A DNA stretch of 30,520 nucleotides, from the NCBI GenBank assembly GCA_003644265.1, contig QNBX01000039.1, positions 1-30,520 of the forward strand, given 5' to 3'. A program made the position numbers and the translations under genes. Under the pieces are notes generated by a model that was not told where the DNA came from, did not search any database, and saw nothing but the letters and a program-made list of their open reading frames with translations. The DNA is from Planctomycetota bacterium (GTDB lineage Bacteria > Planctomycetota > B15-G4). Within the stretch, counting starts at the first letter, position 1; each line of letters opens with the position of its first letter. Below are positions 23,841 through 30,520 of the stretch, in pieces.

Positions 23841-23876
23841 CCATCAGGCCCTCGACGACCGACGAGGGCCTGATGG
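23841..23876. promoter_or_regulatory. 14-bp perfect inverted repeat over the lipoprotein gene 5' end
   Basis: CCATCAGGCCCTCG (23841-23854) and CGAGGGCCTGATGG (23863-23876) are exactly complementary, with an 8-nt loop. The right arm contains the first possible start codon (ATG 23873) and its GAGG. It is either the terminator of the preceding gene (51 bp upstream, but no T-run) or a structure that hides that start. The downstream ATG at 23900 remains free. Confidence 0.75.
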
Positions 23877-23899
23877 GCTCGACCATGGAGAAGACCGGC

Positions 23900-25837
23900 A
23901 TGCGGGGTGCGCTCGCCCTTGGACTCGTGCTGCTGACCGCGGCCTGTGGCGCCCCCTCGCCCCCGGCTGACGCCGACCCGGGCGCGGTCCCGGGTTCGCA
24001 GCCCTCCGGCACGGGAGCACAGCACGGCGAGCGCTCGCTCGCGCCGCCCGAGCTGGGCACGTTGGTCTCGCGCTTCCGGTTGCAGCCCCTGAGCGACGCC
24101 GCCGCGCATGAGGCGCATGAGCGCCAAGCCAGCGAGCGCGCTCGCGGCGCGAGCGATGTCAACGTCGTGCTGGCCAGCTTGAGCAGCTCGGCCCTCACGC
24201 GGCAGCCCGGCGACACGCGCAAGGTGGAGTGTGTCGACCTGAACGCTGACGGCCTCGCTGACCTCTTCGCGCTCAACTACGATCAACCCAACGAGCTGCA
24301 CGTCAATCAGGGAGACGGCACGTTTGACGGGCTCGATCGGCCCGACGACCCGCTCATCAGGCCGCGCAAGAGCAAGGGCGTGGACTTCGCCGACCTCGAC
24401 GGCGACGGCGACCTCGACGGCTTCCTGGTGGTGGGCAACAACCTGCCCAACGTCGTGCTGCGCAACGCGACGCTCGCGACGGGCACGGGCACGCGCACGG
24501 ATGCGTCGGGCGGCGGGAGCGAAAACGAGCCGGACGACGCCCAGGGCCACCCGCCGCAGGTCGGCCCCGCGCCGGCCTTCGAGCTGTGGGAGATCGACGG
24601 GCTGGGCGACGGCCGGCAGGCCTACGACGCCGAGTTCGGCGACCTCAACGGAGACGGCCTGCTCGACCTGGTGGTCAGCAACCGCAACCAACCCAACGAC
24701 ATCTTCCTGCGCCTGCCGCCGAGCGCGACCCACGGCGAGCGCCCGGGCCAGTCCGGCTTTGCCCGGCTGGAGGGCGTGGCCTCGTTGGAGCGCTCCAACA
24801 GCTCGCGCGAGGTGGACCTGGCCGACCTCGACGGCGACGGCGACCTCGAGATCCTGGTGGCCAACGGCAGCGACCAGCACAACGACGTGCTCGTGAACAT
24901 GGGCGGACGACAGGCCGGGAGCGAGGGCGCGTTCGAGCCGCTGGTCGACGTGCTCAGCGGCGACGGCGGCCGCAGCTTCGGCCTGGCTGTGGGCGACCTC
25001 GACGGCGACGGCCTGCCGGAGGTGGCCGTGGCCAACCGCGACCAGAGCAATGCCCTTTACCACAACCTGACGCCCGCCGAGGGCACGGCCCTGCGCTTCG
25101 AGCGCGTACACGGCAGCGCCCTCGACGCCAACCAGGAGGACAGCTACGACGTGGAGTTCGCCGACCTCGACAACAACGGCGTCATGGACATCGTAGTGGT
25201 GAACCGCAAGGCCCGCAACGCGCTCTACATGGGTCGCGGCGCGCACGCGTTCAGCCGGCCCGAGCGCGCCTATCGTCGCGTCGACGAGGGTCAGCTCGTG
25301 GAGGACCTGGGCAACACGCGCTGCATCGCCCTGGCCGACGTGTTCGACTACCCCGACCCGCTCAACGGCCGGCCCATCGTGGGCGCGCTCGAGCTGCTGG
25401 TGGGCAACACGAGCGACGAGCCCAACCAGCTGTACATGGGCTTCGGCGCGCAGTGGAGCCAGAGCCTCGCGTCGAAGCAGCGCGACGCGCCCGCGCTCAG
25501 CGGCCACGGCTCCACCCGGCCAGGCGCCGCGGCCACGCTGCTGCTCGAGGGCGCGCCGGCATCACAGCAGGTGTTCATGTTGCTCAGCCTGGAGCCGGCC
25601 CGGCTGCCGTTCCGCGGCGCGCTGCTGGGCCTCGACCCGGCCCCGCCGTCGGGCGGCGCGCTGAGCGGATTCACGACCGACGCGCAGGGGTTCCTCGGGC
25701 TCAGCATGAAGGTGCCCGACGACGTGGGTGAGCTGCCCCCCGGCGTGGAGCTCTACCTGGCTGCCGTGGTCGCCGACCCCAGCAGCGCCAGCGGTTGGTC
25801 CGTCAGCAACACCCTGCGCGCCGTGGTCATGCCCTGA
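23900..25837 (+). CDS. FG-GAP/VCBS-repeat lipoprotein
   Basis: A 645-residue lipoprotein: MRGALALGLVLLTAAC gives a lipobox with Cys16, then a Pro/Gly/Ser-rich linker. The body carries at least six Asp-rich calcium-loop motifs of the FG-GAP/VCBS beta-propeller type, at about 24236 (DLNADGLAD), 24392 (DLDGDGDLD), 24641 (DLNGDGLLD), 24824 (DLDGDGDLE), 24995 (DLDGDGLPE) and 25163 (DLDNNGVMD), each followed by a hydrophobic strand and N-Q/N-x-N-x-L. A C-terminal beta domain follows from about 25500. It probably sits on the cell surface and binds protein or glycan. ATG 23900 is chosen because GGAG lies 9 nt upstream; ATGs at 23873 and 23885 are in frame, the first inside a strong hairpin. Confidence 0.85.
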   Translation: MRGALALGLVLLTAACGAPSPPADADPGAVPGSQPSGTGAQHGERSLAPPELGTLVSRFRLQPLSDAAAHEAHERQASERARGASDVNVVLASLSSSALTRQPGDTRKVECVDLNADGLADLFALNYDQPNELHVNQGDGTFDGLDRPDDPLIRPRKSKGVDFADLDGDGDLDGFLVVGNNLPNVVLRNATLATGTGTRTDASGGGSENEPDDAQGHPPQVGPAPAFELWEIDGLGDGRQAYDAEFGDLNGDGLLDLVVSNRNQPNDIFLRLPPSATHGERPGQSGFARLEGVASLERSNSSREVDLADLDGDGDLEILVANGSDQHNDVLVNMGGRQAGSEGAFEPLVDVLSGDGGRSFGLAVGDLDGDGLPEVAVANRDQSNALYHNLTPAEGTALRFERVHGSALDANQEDSYDVEFADLDNNGVMDIVVVNRKARNALYMGRGAHAFSRPERAYRRVDEGQLVEDLGNTRCIALADVFDYPDPLNGRPIVGALELLVGNTSDEPNQLYMGFGAQWSQSLASKQRDAPALSGHGSTRPGAAATLLLEGAPASQQVFMLLSLEPARLPFRGALLGLDPAPPSGGALSGFTTDAQGFLGLSMKVPDDVGELPPGVELYLAAVVADPSSASGWSVSNTLRAVVMP

Positions 25838-25838
25838 C

Positions 25839-25858
25839 GCCCCGCGCGGGCGAGGGGC
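25839..25858. terminator. Possible hairpin between convergent genes
   Basis: GCCCC (25839-25843) and GGGGC (25854-25858) flank the self-complementary CCCGCGCGGG, in the 36-bp gap between the FG-GAP lipoprotein and the convergent VOC gene. No T-run is present, so terminator function is a guess from position. Confidence 0.25.
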
Positions 25859-25873
25859 TTGCGATCACCACCG

Positions 25874-26287
25874 TCAACCGTCAGCGCACCCGTCGCTCGC
25901 CCGCGCGAACGCCAGCACGAGCGCGTCCGGACCCAGGGCGTAGGCCACCTCGTGCCCCCAGTCGCGCGGCGTGAGCGGGCTCAGCTCCCGGGCGCCGGCC
26001 TGCAGCGCGCGCTGCTGATAGGCCTGCGGGTCCTTGACCAACAGGTAGAGCTCGGCCCGCGGCGTCCCGTGGGCCGCGGCGGGGTCGGGCAGCGCCTCGC
26101 CCAGCAGCCGCTGGATGCCCGCCTCGGGCATGAGCCCCAGGACCGCGCCCCCGGGCAGCACGAACTCGGTCATGCCGGGGACATCCAGGCGCGGCTCCCG
26201 CCCCAGCAGTTGCTCGAAGAACTGCGTGGCGGCCTGCTGGTCCTGCACGTACACGATGAACTGATCGCGCGGTGGGCCGAGGCTCAC
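25874..26287 (-). CDS. VOC-superfamily (glyoxalase-fold) protein 1
   Basis: A 137-residue protein with the beta-alpha-beta-beta-beta pattern of the vicinal oxygen chelate superfamily: DQFIVYVQDQQAATQFFEQLLG, FVLPGGAVLGLMP, AELYLLVKDPQAYQQRALQAGA, and a final strand ALVLAFAR. The usual metal His/Glu residues are not obvious, so it may be a non-enzymatic binding member. The GTG at 26287 overlaps the stop of the second VOC gene (GTGA), which fixes the start and shows coupling. It is the last gene of the HemY-like/DUF2868/DUF3482/VOC cluster, converging on the FG-GAP gene. Confidence 0.8.
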   Translation of the reverse strand: MSLGPPRDQFIVYVQDQQAATQFFEQLLGREPRLDVPGMTEFVLPGGAVLGLMPEAGIQRLLGEALPDPAAAHGTPRAELYLLVKDPQAYQQRALQAGARELSPLTPRDWGHEVAYALGPDALVLAFARASDGCADG

Positions 26288-26661
26288 GTGTCCGACCAGA
26301 CCGCCAACTCGTTGCCGTGTGGGTCCTTGAAGTGGAAGCGCCGGCCGCCGGGGAACGCGAAGATCGGCTTGGCAATGCTGCCCCCGTGGGCCGACACCGC
26401 GGACTGCGTGGCCTCCAGGTCGCTGGCGCGCAGCACGATCAGCGCGGCGCCGGTGTCCGTCGTGGAACGCAGCTCCGACTTGTAGAAGCCGCCGTTCAGG
26501 CGCTGGTCGGAGAAGGCCCGGTACTCGGGTCCGTAGTCCGTGAACGACCACCCGAAAGCGCCTGCGTAGAAGGCCTGCTGCGCGTCGAAGTCCGCGGCGG
26601 GTAGCTCCACGTAGTCGATCTTCACGTCGCTGCTCATGTCGCTGCTCATGTCGCTGCTCAT
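26284..26661 (-). CDS. VOC-superfamily (glyoxalase-fold) protein 2
   Basis: A 125-residue VOC protein: IDYVELPAADFDAQQAFYAGAFGWSF, then GGFYKSEL, ALIVLRASDLEATQSAVSAHGG, and RRFHFKDPHGNELAVWSD, the standard C-terminal strand with Glu in GNELA. The family includes glyoxalases, dioxygenases and resistance proteins; no substrate is implied. The N-terminus is MSSDMSSDMSSDV, encoded by three identical 12-bp units each carrying an ATG (26661, 26649, 26637). The first ATG overlaps the GTPase stop (ATGA) and is the annotated start. The other two could initiate equally well. No Shine-Dalgarno is visible, so translation probably depends on coupling. Confidence 0.85.
   Translation of the reverse strand: MSSDMSSDMSSDVKIDYVELPAADFDAQQAFYAGAFGWSFTDYGPEYRAFSDQRLNGGFYKSELRSTTDTGAALIVLRASDLEATQSAVSAHGGSIAKPIFAFPGGRRFHFKDPHGNELAVWSDT
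26626..26661. repeat. Three perfect 12-bp units at the VOC 2 start
   Basis: GTCGCTGCTCAT (minus-strand ATGAGCAGCGAC) is repeated three times without mismatch at 26626-26637, 26638-26649 and 26650-26661. The unit keeps the frame and supplies an in-frame start codon each time. Confidence 0.95.
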
Positions 26662-28115
26662 GGGGAGAGGTTGCTGACGAAGGCGCGGGAGCGCGCGCCG
26701 CCCGGCTCCAGCCGCAGCAGGCCCGCCGCCTCGGGAAAGCGCGTGGCCAGCACCTCGCGCAGCAGCGTGTCCACCAGCGAGGCCATGCGCCGCCAGGCCT
26801 CGTCCTGTCCCTCGCGCGCGGCGCGCCAGCTCGAACGGACGGAGCGCTCGTTGCGCGCGATCGCCGCGTCCACGGCGGCCGTCCACGGGCTGCCGTCCTG
26901 TGCGAGCACCTCGTCGTCCACGTCGCCACGACCGCGACCGAACTGCGCCACGGCGAGGTAGCTCAGCAGGCCCCGGCGCAGCAGGCCGTCGAAGAACTCG
27001 CGCTCCCAGCGCACGCGCGGCGCGTCCTCGCCCTTGACCAGCGCGAGCCCGCGCACCAGGCCGGCGCCGCCCAGGGCCCCGGCCAGCGCCCCGATCAGCA
27101 GGCCCGCGCCGAAGGTCAGCCCGCCGGCCATGAGATCGGCGCTGACCCCACCCGCGGCGCCGGAGAGCACGCCGCCCCAGAAGGCGCCCTCCTTCTCGTT
27201 GAGGGCCAGGAAGCCGGAGACGGTGAAGTCGGCCACGCGCTCGCGTACGCCGGCGGCGGCCTTGCCGGTCAGGCCGTGGCCGCGCACCAGCTCGTCCAGG
27301 CACTCCGCCAAGCGTCGTTCGAGGCGCTCGACCAGCGCGGTCTGGGCGCGCTTGCGTCCACCGCCCGCGCGCGAGCCGGTGACGGTCTCGACGTCGGACG
27401 CGGTCTCGGTCAGCAGGTTGGCCAGGGCCGCCACGGCGTTCTCCAGCACCAGCATGTTGCGGCCGTTCCAGGCGTGGATCAGACCGGCCATGCCCGGGCG
27501 CTTCTCGACGGGCAGCAGCTCGGAGACGCGCTCGAGCAGCTGCGCCTCCTGCACCCAGCAGCGCGCGAAGGCGTCCAGGTGCATGACGCCGCGCACGTGG
27601 GGCCACGGAGAGAGGTGCGCGGCCCACTCGCTGCAGCGCTCGGCCCCGCGGCCCTCGTCGGCCGCGCCGGTCTGGTTGAGCAGCACCAGCACGGGGCGCT
27701 CGAGCCAGGCCAGCAGGTCGAGCTCCAGGCCCACGTAGCCGGCCTCATCGGGGTGCTCGGCAGCGTTCACCAGATAGAGCACGACGTCGGCTGACTCGCG
27801 CACGTTGCGCAGGGCCTCCTGGCTGCACCACAGGGCGCGGTCGGTGACGCGGTCCCAGACCTGATGCAGGAACCAGCCCAGCGCGTTGCCTTCGTTCTGC
27901 ACGCGCTGCACCAGGCGCGCGGTGTCTCCGAAGCCGGGCGTGTCCCACAGCAGCAGCTCGGCACCCTCGGTCTGGATCAGCGGCCAGGCCTCGGCCACCT
28001 CGGTCACGTGGGCCTGATCAAACACCTGGCCCACATCGCGACGCAGCAGCGTGCGCGCCAGGGTCGTCTTGCCGACGTTGGTGTGCGACACGAGCGAGAG
28101 CGCGATGCGCTGCAT
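26658..28115 (-). CDS. DUF3482-family GTPase
   Basis: A 485-residue GTPase. G1/P-loop is SHTNVGKTT (10-18), with Ser where most P-loops have Gly; G3 is DTPG (58-61); G4 is the variant NQTG (147-150). Residues about 311-355 are a Gly/Ala-rich hydrophobic hairpin (FWGGVLSGAAGGVSADLM, LTFGAGLLIGALAGALGGAG) that could insert in a membrane. This architecture is the DUF3482 family, found next to DUF2868 membrane proteins in many bacteria; function unknown. The ATG at 28115 overlaps the DUF2868 stop by one base (TGATG), and its own stop overlaps VOC 2, so the four genes are translationally linked. Confidence 0.88.
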   Translation of the reverse strand: MQRIALSLVSHTNVGKTTLARTLLRRDVGQVFDQAHVTEVAEAWPLIQTEGAELLLWDTPGFGDTARLVQRVQNEGNALGWFLHQVWDRVTDRALWCSQEALRNVRESADVVLYLVNAAEHPDEAGYVGLELDLLAWLERPVLVLLNQTGAADEGRGAERCSEWAAHLSPWPHVRGVMHLDAFARCWVQEAQLLERVSELLPVEKRPGMAGLIHAWNGRNMLVLENAVAALANLLTETASDVETVTGSRAGGGRKRAQTALVERLERRLAECLDELVRGHGLTGKAAAGVRERVADFTVSGFLALNEKEGAFWGGVLSGAAGGVSADLMAGGLTFGAGLLIGALAGALGGAGLVRGLALVKGEDAPRVRWEREFFDGLLRRGLLSYLAVAQFGRGRGDVDDEVLAQDGSPWTAAVDAAIARNERSVRSSWRAAREGQDEAWRRMASLVDTLLREVLATRFPEAAGLLRLEPGGARSRAFVSNLSP

Positions 28116-29752
28116 CAGGACGCCCCCAGCGCACTCGGGAACAGCCCCGCGCCGAGGGCCTCCAGTACGCCCGGGCCCGGGTCGGCGCTCAGGTCGATAT
28201 GCGCGGCGCCGCAGCCGGCCTCGCGCAGCACGCGATCCCAGGCCCGGCGGCGCTCCGCCATGCGCGGCGAGTCGCGGCCCACGCTGTCCGCGTAGCCGCT
28301 GCCGTCCACCAGGATCAGCAGGCGCTGCTCCGTGTCGTCCTCGCCGGGGCCGGCTTCTGCTCCCGCGCCCGACCCCACCTCCGCGGCGCAGCGAGACACC
28401 AGGCGCCCGTGGACCTCGGCCTCCGGCGTGGCCGAGAGCCCGAACAGCAGCACGAGGCAGCGCTGCGTGGCGTCGCTCTCCGGCAGCGGCGGCGGCTCGT
28501 CTCCGTAGGGCACGGCGTCGTGCAGCACGACCTCTGCGCGCGTGCCGAACACGTCGTGCAGCAGGGCCGAGAGGCGATCGGCCTGGCGCGGTTCGGTGCG
28601 CACGCTGCAGGGCTGCACGTCCACGCGCGCGCGGCCGCCGCTTACGGGCGAGAGCAGTCGCCGCGCCCAGCCCTCGCCCAGCGGCAGCGGCACCTCGCCC
28701 GCGAGCCGCGTCGCGCGACGCGACATCAGTAGCGCGGCCAGGCTCCGCGGCAGCACCACGAACAGCAGCCCGGTCATGGCGTAGAGGTGGATCCAGCCCG
28801 CGGCCGCGTCGGTCTCCGGGTAGTGGAAGGCGGCCACCGACGGCAGCTCCTGTCCCAGCACCCGCGCCGCCGGGCCCAACACCAGCCCCAGGATGCGGTC
28901 GACGCTGTCGACGCTGAGGAAGGTGCTCTCCCAGCTGGCGCGGTACTCCAGGCCCAGGCCGCGCACGTACATGCCCGCCACGGTCGCGGCCACCAGCGAC
29001 AGGGCGCCCAGGTGCAGCAGCATGTGCAGGCGCGCGCTGATGAGCGGCACGGCCAGCTCACGCCAGGTGTTGGCGTAGCGTGTGAGCGCCGCGCCGATGA
29101 GCGTCTGGTGCCGCACCTGCCGCACGCGCGCGCGGGAGAGCGAGCGCTCCACAAGCCAGCTGGCCCAGCGCGCCACGAGGCCGCCGGCTTGTCGCGCTGC
29201 GCTGGCCGCGCTCGCGGTCGCCGAAGCCTGTGCCCCGGCGGGCGTGCCAGCGGCAGGCGAACCCCCGCCTGGGCTGGCGGGAGCGCCTGCGCCCAGCCCT
29301 CCACCAGGCTCCTCGCCACGCGCGCCCCATCCGGGCAGCAGGCGCCGCAGCGCCAGCACGGTCAGCACGACGTACACCGCCAGGTTCCAGGCCACCAACC
29401 CCAGCAGCGGCGCGAACAGGATGTGGATGCGCCCGTCGGGACCCAGGGCGTTGGTGGCCAGGCCTAGCAGCACGGCCAGCCCCACGATCCAGGGCGCCAG
29501 GCCCGCGCCCAGGCGGCTGGCGCTGAGCACACCGTGCAGCTGGGGCACCTCGGCCTCGAGCGCGGGCAGCAGACGCTGGGCACGGGCCAGCAGGAACGGC
29601 CCGGCCTGCTCGTCCCCGGCGGCGTCGCCCAGCTCGGCCCGCGCCTGCTCGCCGGCGCGCTCGCGCTGGGCGGCGCTCAGCAGCAGGCCCTCGCCGTCGG
29701 CCTCCTCGAAGGCGCGGCAGAGCAGCACGAGCTGAGCGTCGGCCTCACGCAT
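28115..29752 (-). CDS. DUF2868-family membrane protein
   Basis: A 545-residue membrane protein. Hydrophobic segments lie near 85-104 and 110-135, then 242-264 and 318-343. A Gly/Pro/Ala-rich loop (about 145-188) lies between the pairs. The N-terminal 80 residues and the C-terminal 200 are hydrophilic; the latter contain VVLHDAVPYGDEPPPLP, CLVLLFGLSATPEAEV and LLILVDGSGYADSVGRDSPRM, which resemble a soluble alpha/beta domain. It matches the DUF2868 partner of DUF3482 GTPases. ATG 29752 is supported by AGGAG 5 nt upstream. It lies 48 bp after the oxidase stop on the same strand. Function unknown. Confidence 0.83.
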   Translation of the reverse strand: MREADAQLVLLCRAFEEADGEGLLLSAAQRERAGEQARAELGDAAGDEQAGPFLLARAQRLLPALEAEVPQLHGVLSASRLGAGLAPWIVGLAVLLGLATNALGPDGRIHILFAPLLGLVAWNLAVYVVLTVLALRRLLPGWGARGEEPGGGLGAGAPASPGGGSPAAGTPAGAQASATASAASAARQAGGLVARWASWLVERSLSRARVRQVRHQTLIGAALTRYANTWRELAVPLISARLHMLLHLGALSLVAATVAGMYVRGLGLEYRASWESTFLSVDSVDRILGLVLGPAARVLGQELPSVAAFHYPETDAAAGWIHLYAMTGLLFVVLPRSLAALLMSRRATRLAGEVPLPLGEGWARRLLSPVSGGRARVDVQPCSVRTEPRQADRLSALLHDVFGTRAEVVLHDAVPYGDEPPPLPESDATQRCLVLLFGLSATPEAEVHGRLVSRCAAEVGSGAGAEAGPGEDDTEQRLLILVDGSGYADSVGRDSPRMAERRRAWDRVLREAGCGAAHIDLSADPGPGVLEALGAGLFPSALGAS

Positions 29753-29800
29753 GGAGTCTCCTGGATTGCGGCGTCCCGTCGCCCGTGTCCCGCGTGCACA

Positions 29801-30520
29801 TCAGGGCCCGCTGCCCGCGGCGTGCTCCCGTGCCAGCTCGCGCGAGCTCGTGACGAGGGCGTTGACGCTGATCCCCCGCCGATGATTGCCCACGATGTCC
29901 AGCCCGGGTCGCTCCGACAGCACGGCGTCGATCGTAGCCTGCCGGGCCGGGTGTTCCAGGTCGTATCGCGGGAGCGCCGCCGCGTGCCGCGTGACGTGGC
30001 TCCACAGCGGCCGCGCGCCGTCCCGGGCTCCCAGCCGCGCGCCCACCTCGCTCACCACGATCTGCAGCAGCGCCTCGTCGTCGCGCTGCAGCAGCTCGGG
30101 CCGGCGCGCGCCGCCCAGCAAGGTGCGCATGATGACCGTGCCCGAGGGCGCCCGCTCCGGCTGGAGCGAGGAGCTGAACAGCGTCCCCAGGTGATGAGCG
30201 CCGAGGCAGGATGGCACCAGGTATCCAAAACCGTCGAGGGGGTGCGAGAGGTCCTCCCGGCGCCAGGCGTGGGCCAGGGACACGACGCTCTCGCTGGAGA
30301 TGTCGGCCAGTGGTTGCGAGAGTCCCGGCTGATCTTGCGCCAAGGCCGCGGCGGCGGGGGCGGCGGGCAGGGCCAGCACGCAGCGCCGGGCGCGGTAGCT
30401 GCGGCCGCCGGCCTGCACGCGCCAGCCGTCGCCGTCGGCCGCGACCTGCTCGGCCGGGGCGCCGGTGATCAGGCGCTCGCCCAGGGCGCGGCCCATGGCG
30501 GCGGGCAAGCGCTCGAGCCC
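29801..30520 (-). CDS. hemY: Protoporphyrinogen/coproporphyrinogen oxidase, HemY type (5' end outside the window)
   Basis: The C-terminal about 240 residues of a FAD-dependent oxidase of haem biosynthesis. The frame runs off the right edge without a start. Family features: the near-edge GLERLPAAMGRALGERL, ARRCVLALPAAPAA, then the very characteristic GFGYLVPS and LGTLFSSSLQPERAP, VIMRTLLGG, and the FAD-binding end IVGNHRRGISVNALVTSSR (canonical GNYxxGxxVxDC). The haem enzyme oxidises protoporphyrinogen or coproporphyrinogen III, membrane-associated. The canonical DC/D-C near the end is NA here. It is the first gene seen of the minus-strand cluster with DUF2868. Confidence 0.85.
   Translation of the reverse strand, partial: GLERLPAAMGRALGERLITGAPAEQVAADGDGWRVQAGGRSYRARRCVLALPAAPAAAALAQDQPGLSQPLADISSESVVSLAHAWRREDLSHPLDGFGYLVPSCLGAHHLGTLFSSSLQPERAPSGTVIMRTLLGGARRPELLQRDDEALLQIVVSEVGARLGARDGARPLWSHVTRHAAALPRYDLEHPARQATIDAVLSERPGLDIVGNHRRGISVNALVTSSRELAREHAAGSGP

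Noticed and set aside
23735..25507. 590-codon minus-strand frame opposite the FG-GAP lipoprotein
   Set aside because: Antiparallel to repeated Asp-rich calcium loops; its repetitive VAVEV-type sequence is simply their complement.

Overview
The window is very GC-rich (about 70% by eye) and gene-dense. Gene content points to a planctomycete, probably one of the high-GC marine-type lineages. The main clues are a sulfatase next to a secreted glucose/sorbosone-dehydrogenase-like protein with a distinctive C-terminal domain, an FG-GAP/VCBS-repeat lipoprotein, a CBM-like secreted protein, a thioredoxin-fold/TPR protein and many Sec-exported proteins of unknown function. This is inference from gene content; there is no rRNA or marker gene here. 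No tRNA, rRNA, CRISPR array, insertion sequence or phage gene was recognised.

Layout. (1) 1-3002, plus strand: sulfatase, then a secreted PQQ-type sugar dehydrogenase-like protein. (2) 3160-5536, minus strand: a membrane DCC-family (DUF393) thiol-disulfide protein and a Tat-signal amidohydrolase. An intergenic region with an eight-copy 13-bp tandem repeat separates these from a divergent YihY/BrkB membrane protein (5876-7195). (3) 7215-11924, minus strand: a compact biotin operon bioB-bioF-bioA-bioD, with a candidate extended -10 promoter of its own. (4) 12102-13384, minus strand: a GntR (YtrA-like) regulator translationally coupled to a polytopic membrane protein, with a palindrome over its promoter. 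(5) 13536-15750, minus strand: a SAM methyltransferase, two very small membrane proteins, a DinB-fold protein and a small lipoprotein. (6) 15846-20538, minus strand: a 773-residue exported thioredoxin-fold/HEAT/TPR protein, a Dph6-type ATP pyrophosphatase and a CBM-like secreted protein. (7) 21142-25837, plus strand: a class I/II aminotransferase, a secreted Ig-like protein of unknown function and an FG-GAP lipoprotein preceded by a 14-bp perfect inverted repeat. (8) 25874-30520, minus strand: the 3' part of a protoporphyrinogen oxidase gene, a DUF2868 membrane protein, a DUF3482 GTPase and two VOC (glyoxalase-fold) proteins, the last four in overlapping reading frames.

How the genes work together. 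Only the biotin operon is a complete, well-understood unit: it converts pimeloyl thioester and alanine through KAPA, DAPA and dethiobiotin to biotin. The genes that make the pimeloyl precursor (bioC/bioH) are not in the window. The DUF2868/DUF3482 pair is a known but functionally uncharacterised membrane protein/GTPase couple; its tight coupling to two VOC proteins is the best candidate here for an undescribed multi-gene system. The GntR/membrane-protein pair looks like a self-regulated two-gene unit. Stop/start overlaps (ATGA, GTGA or TGATG) are the rule on the minus strand and were used to fix many starts.
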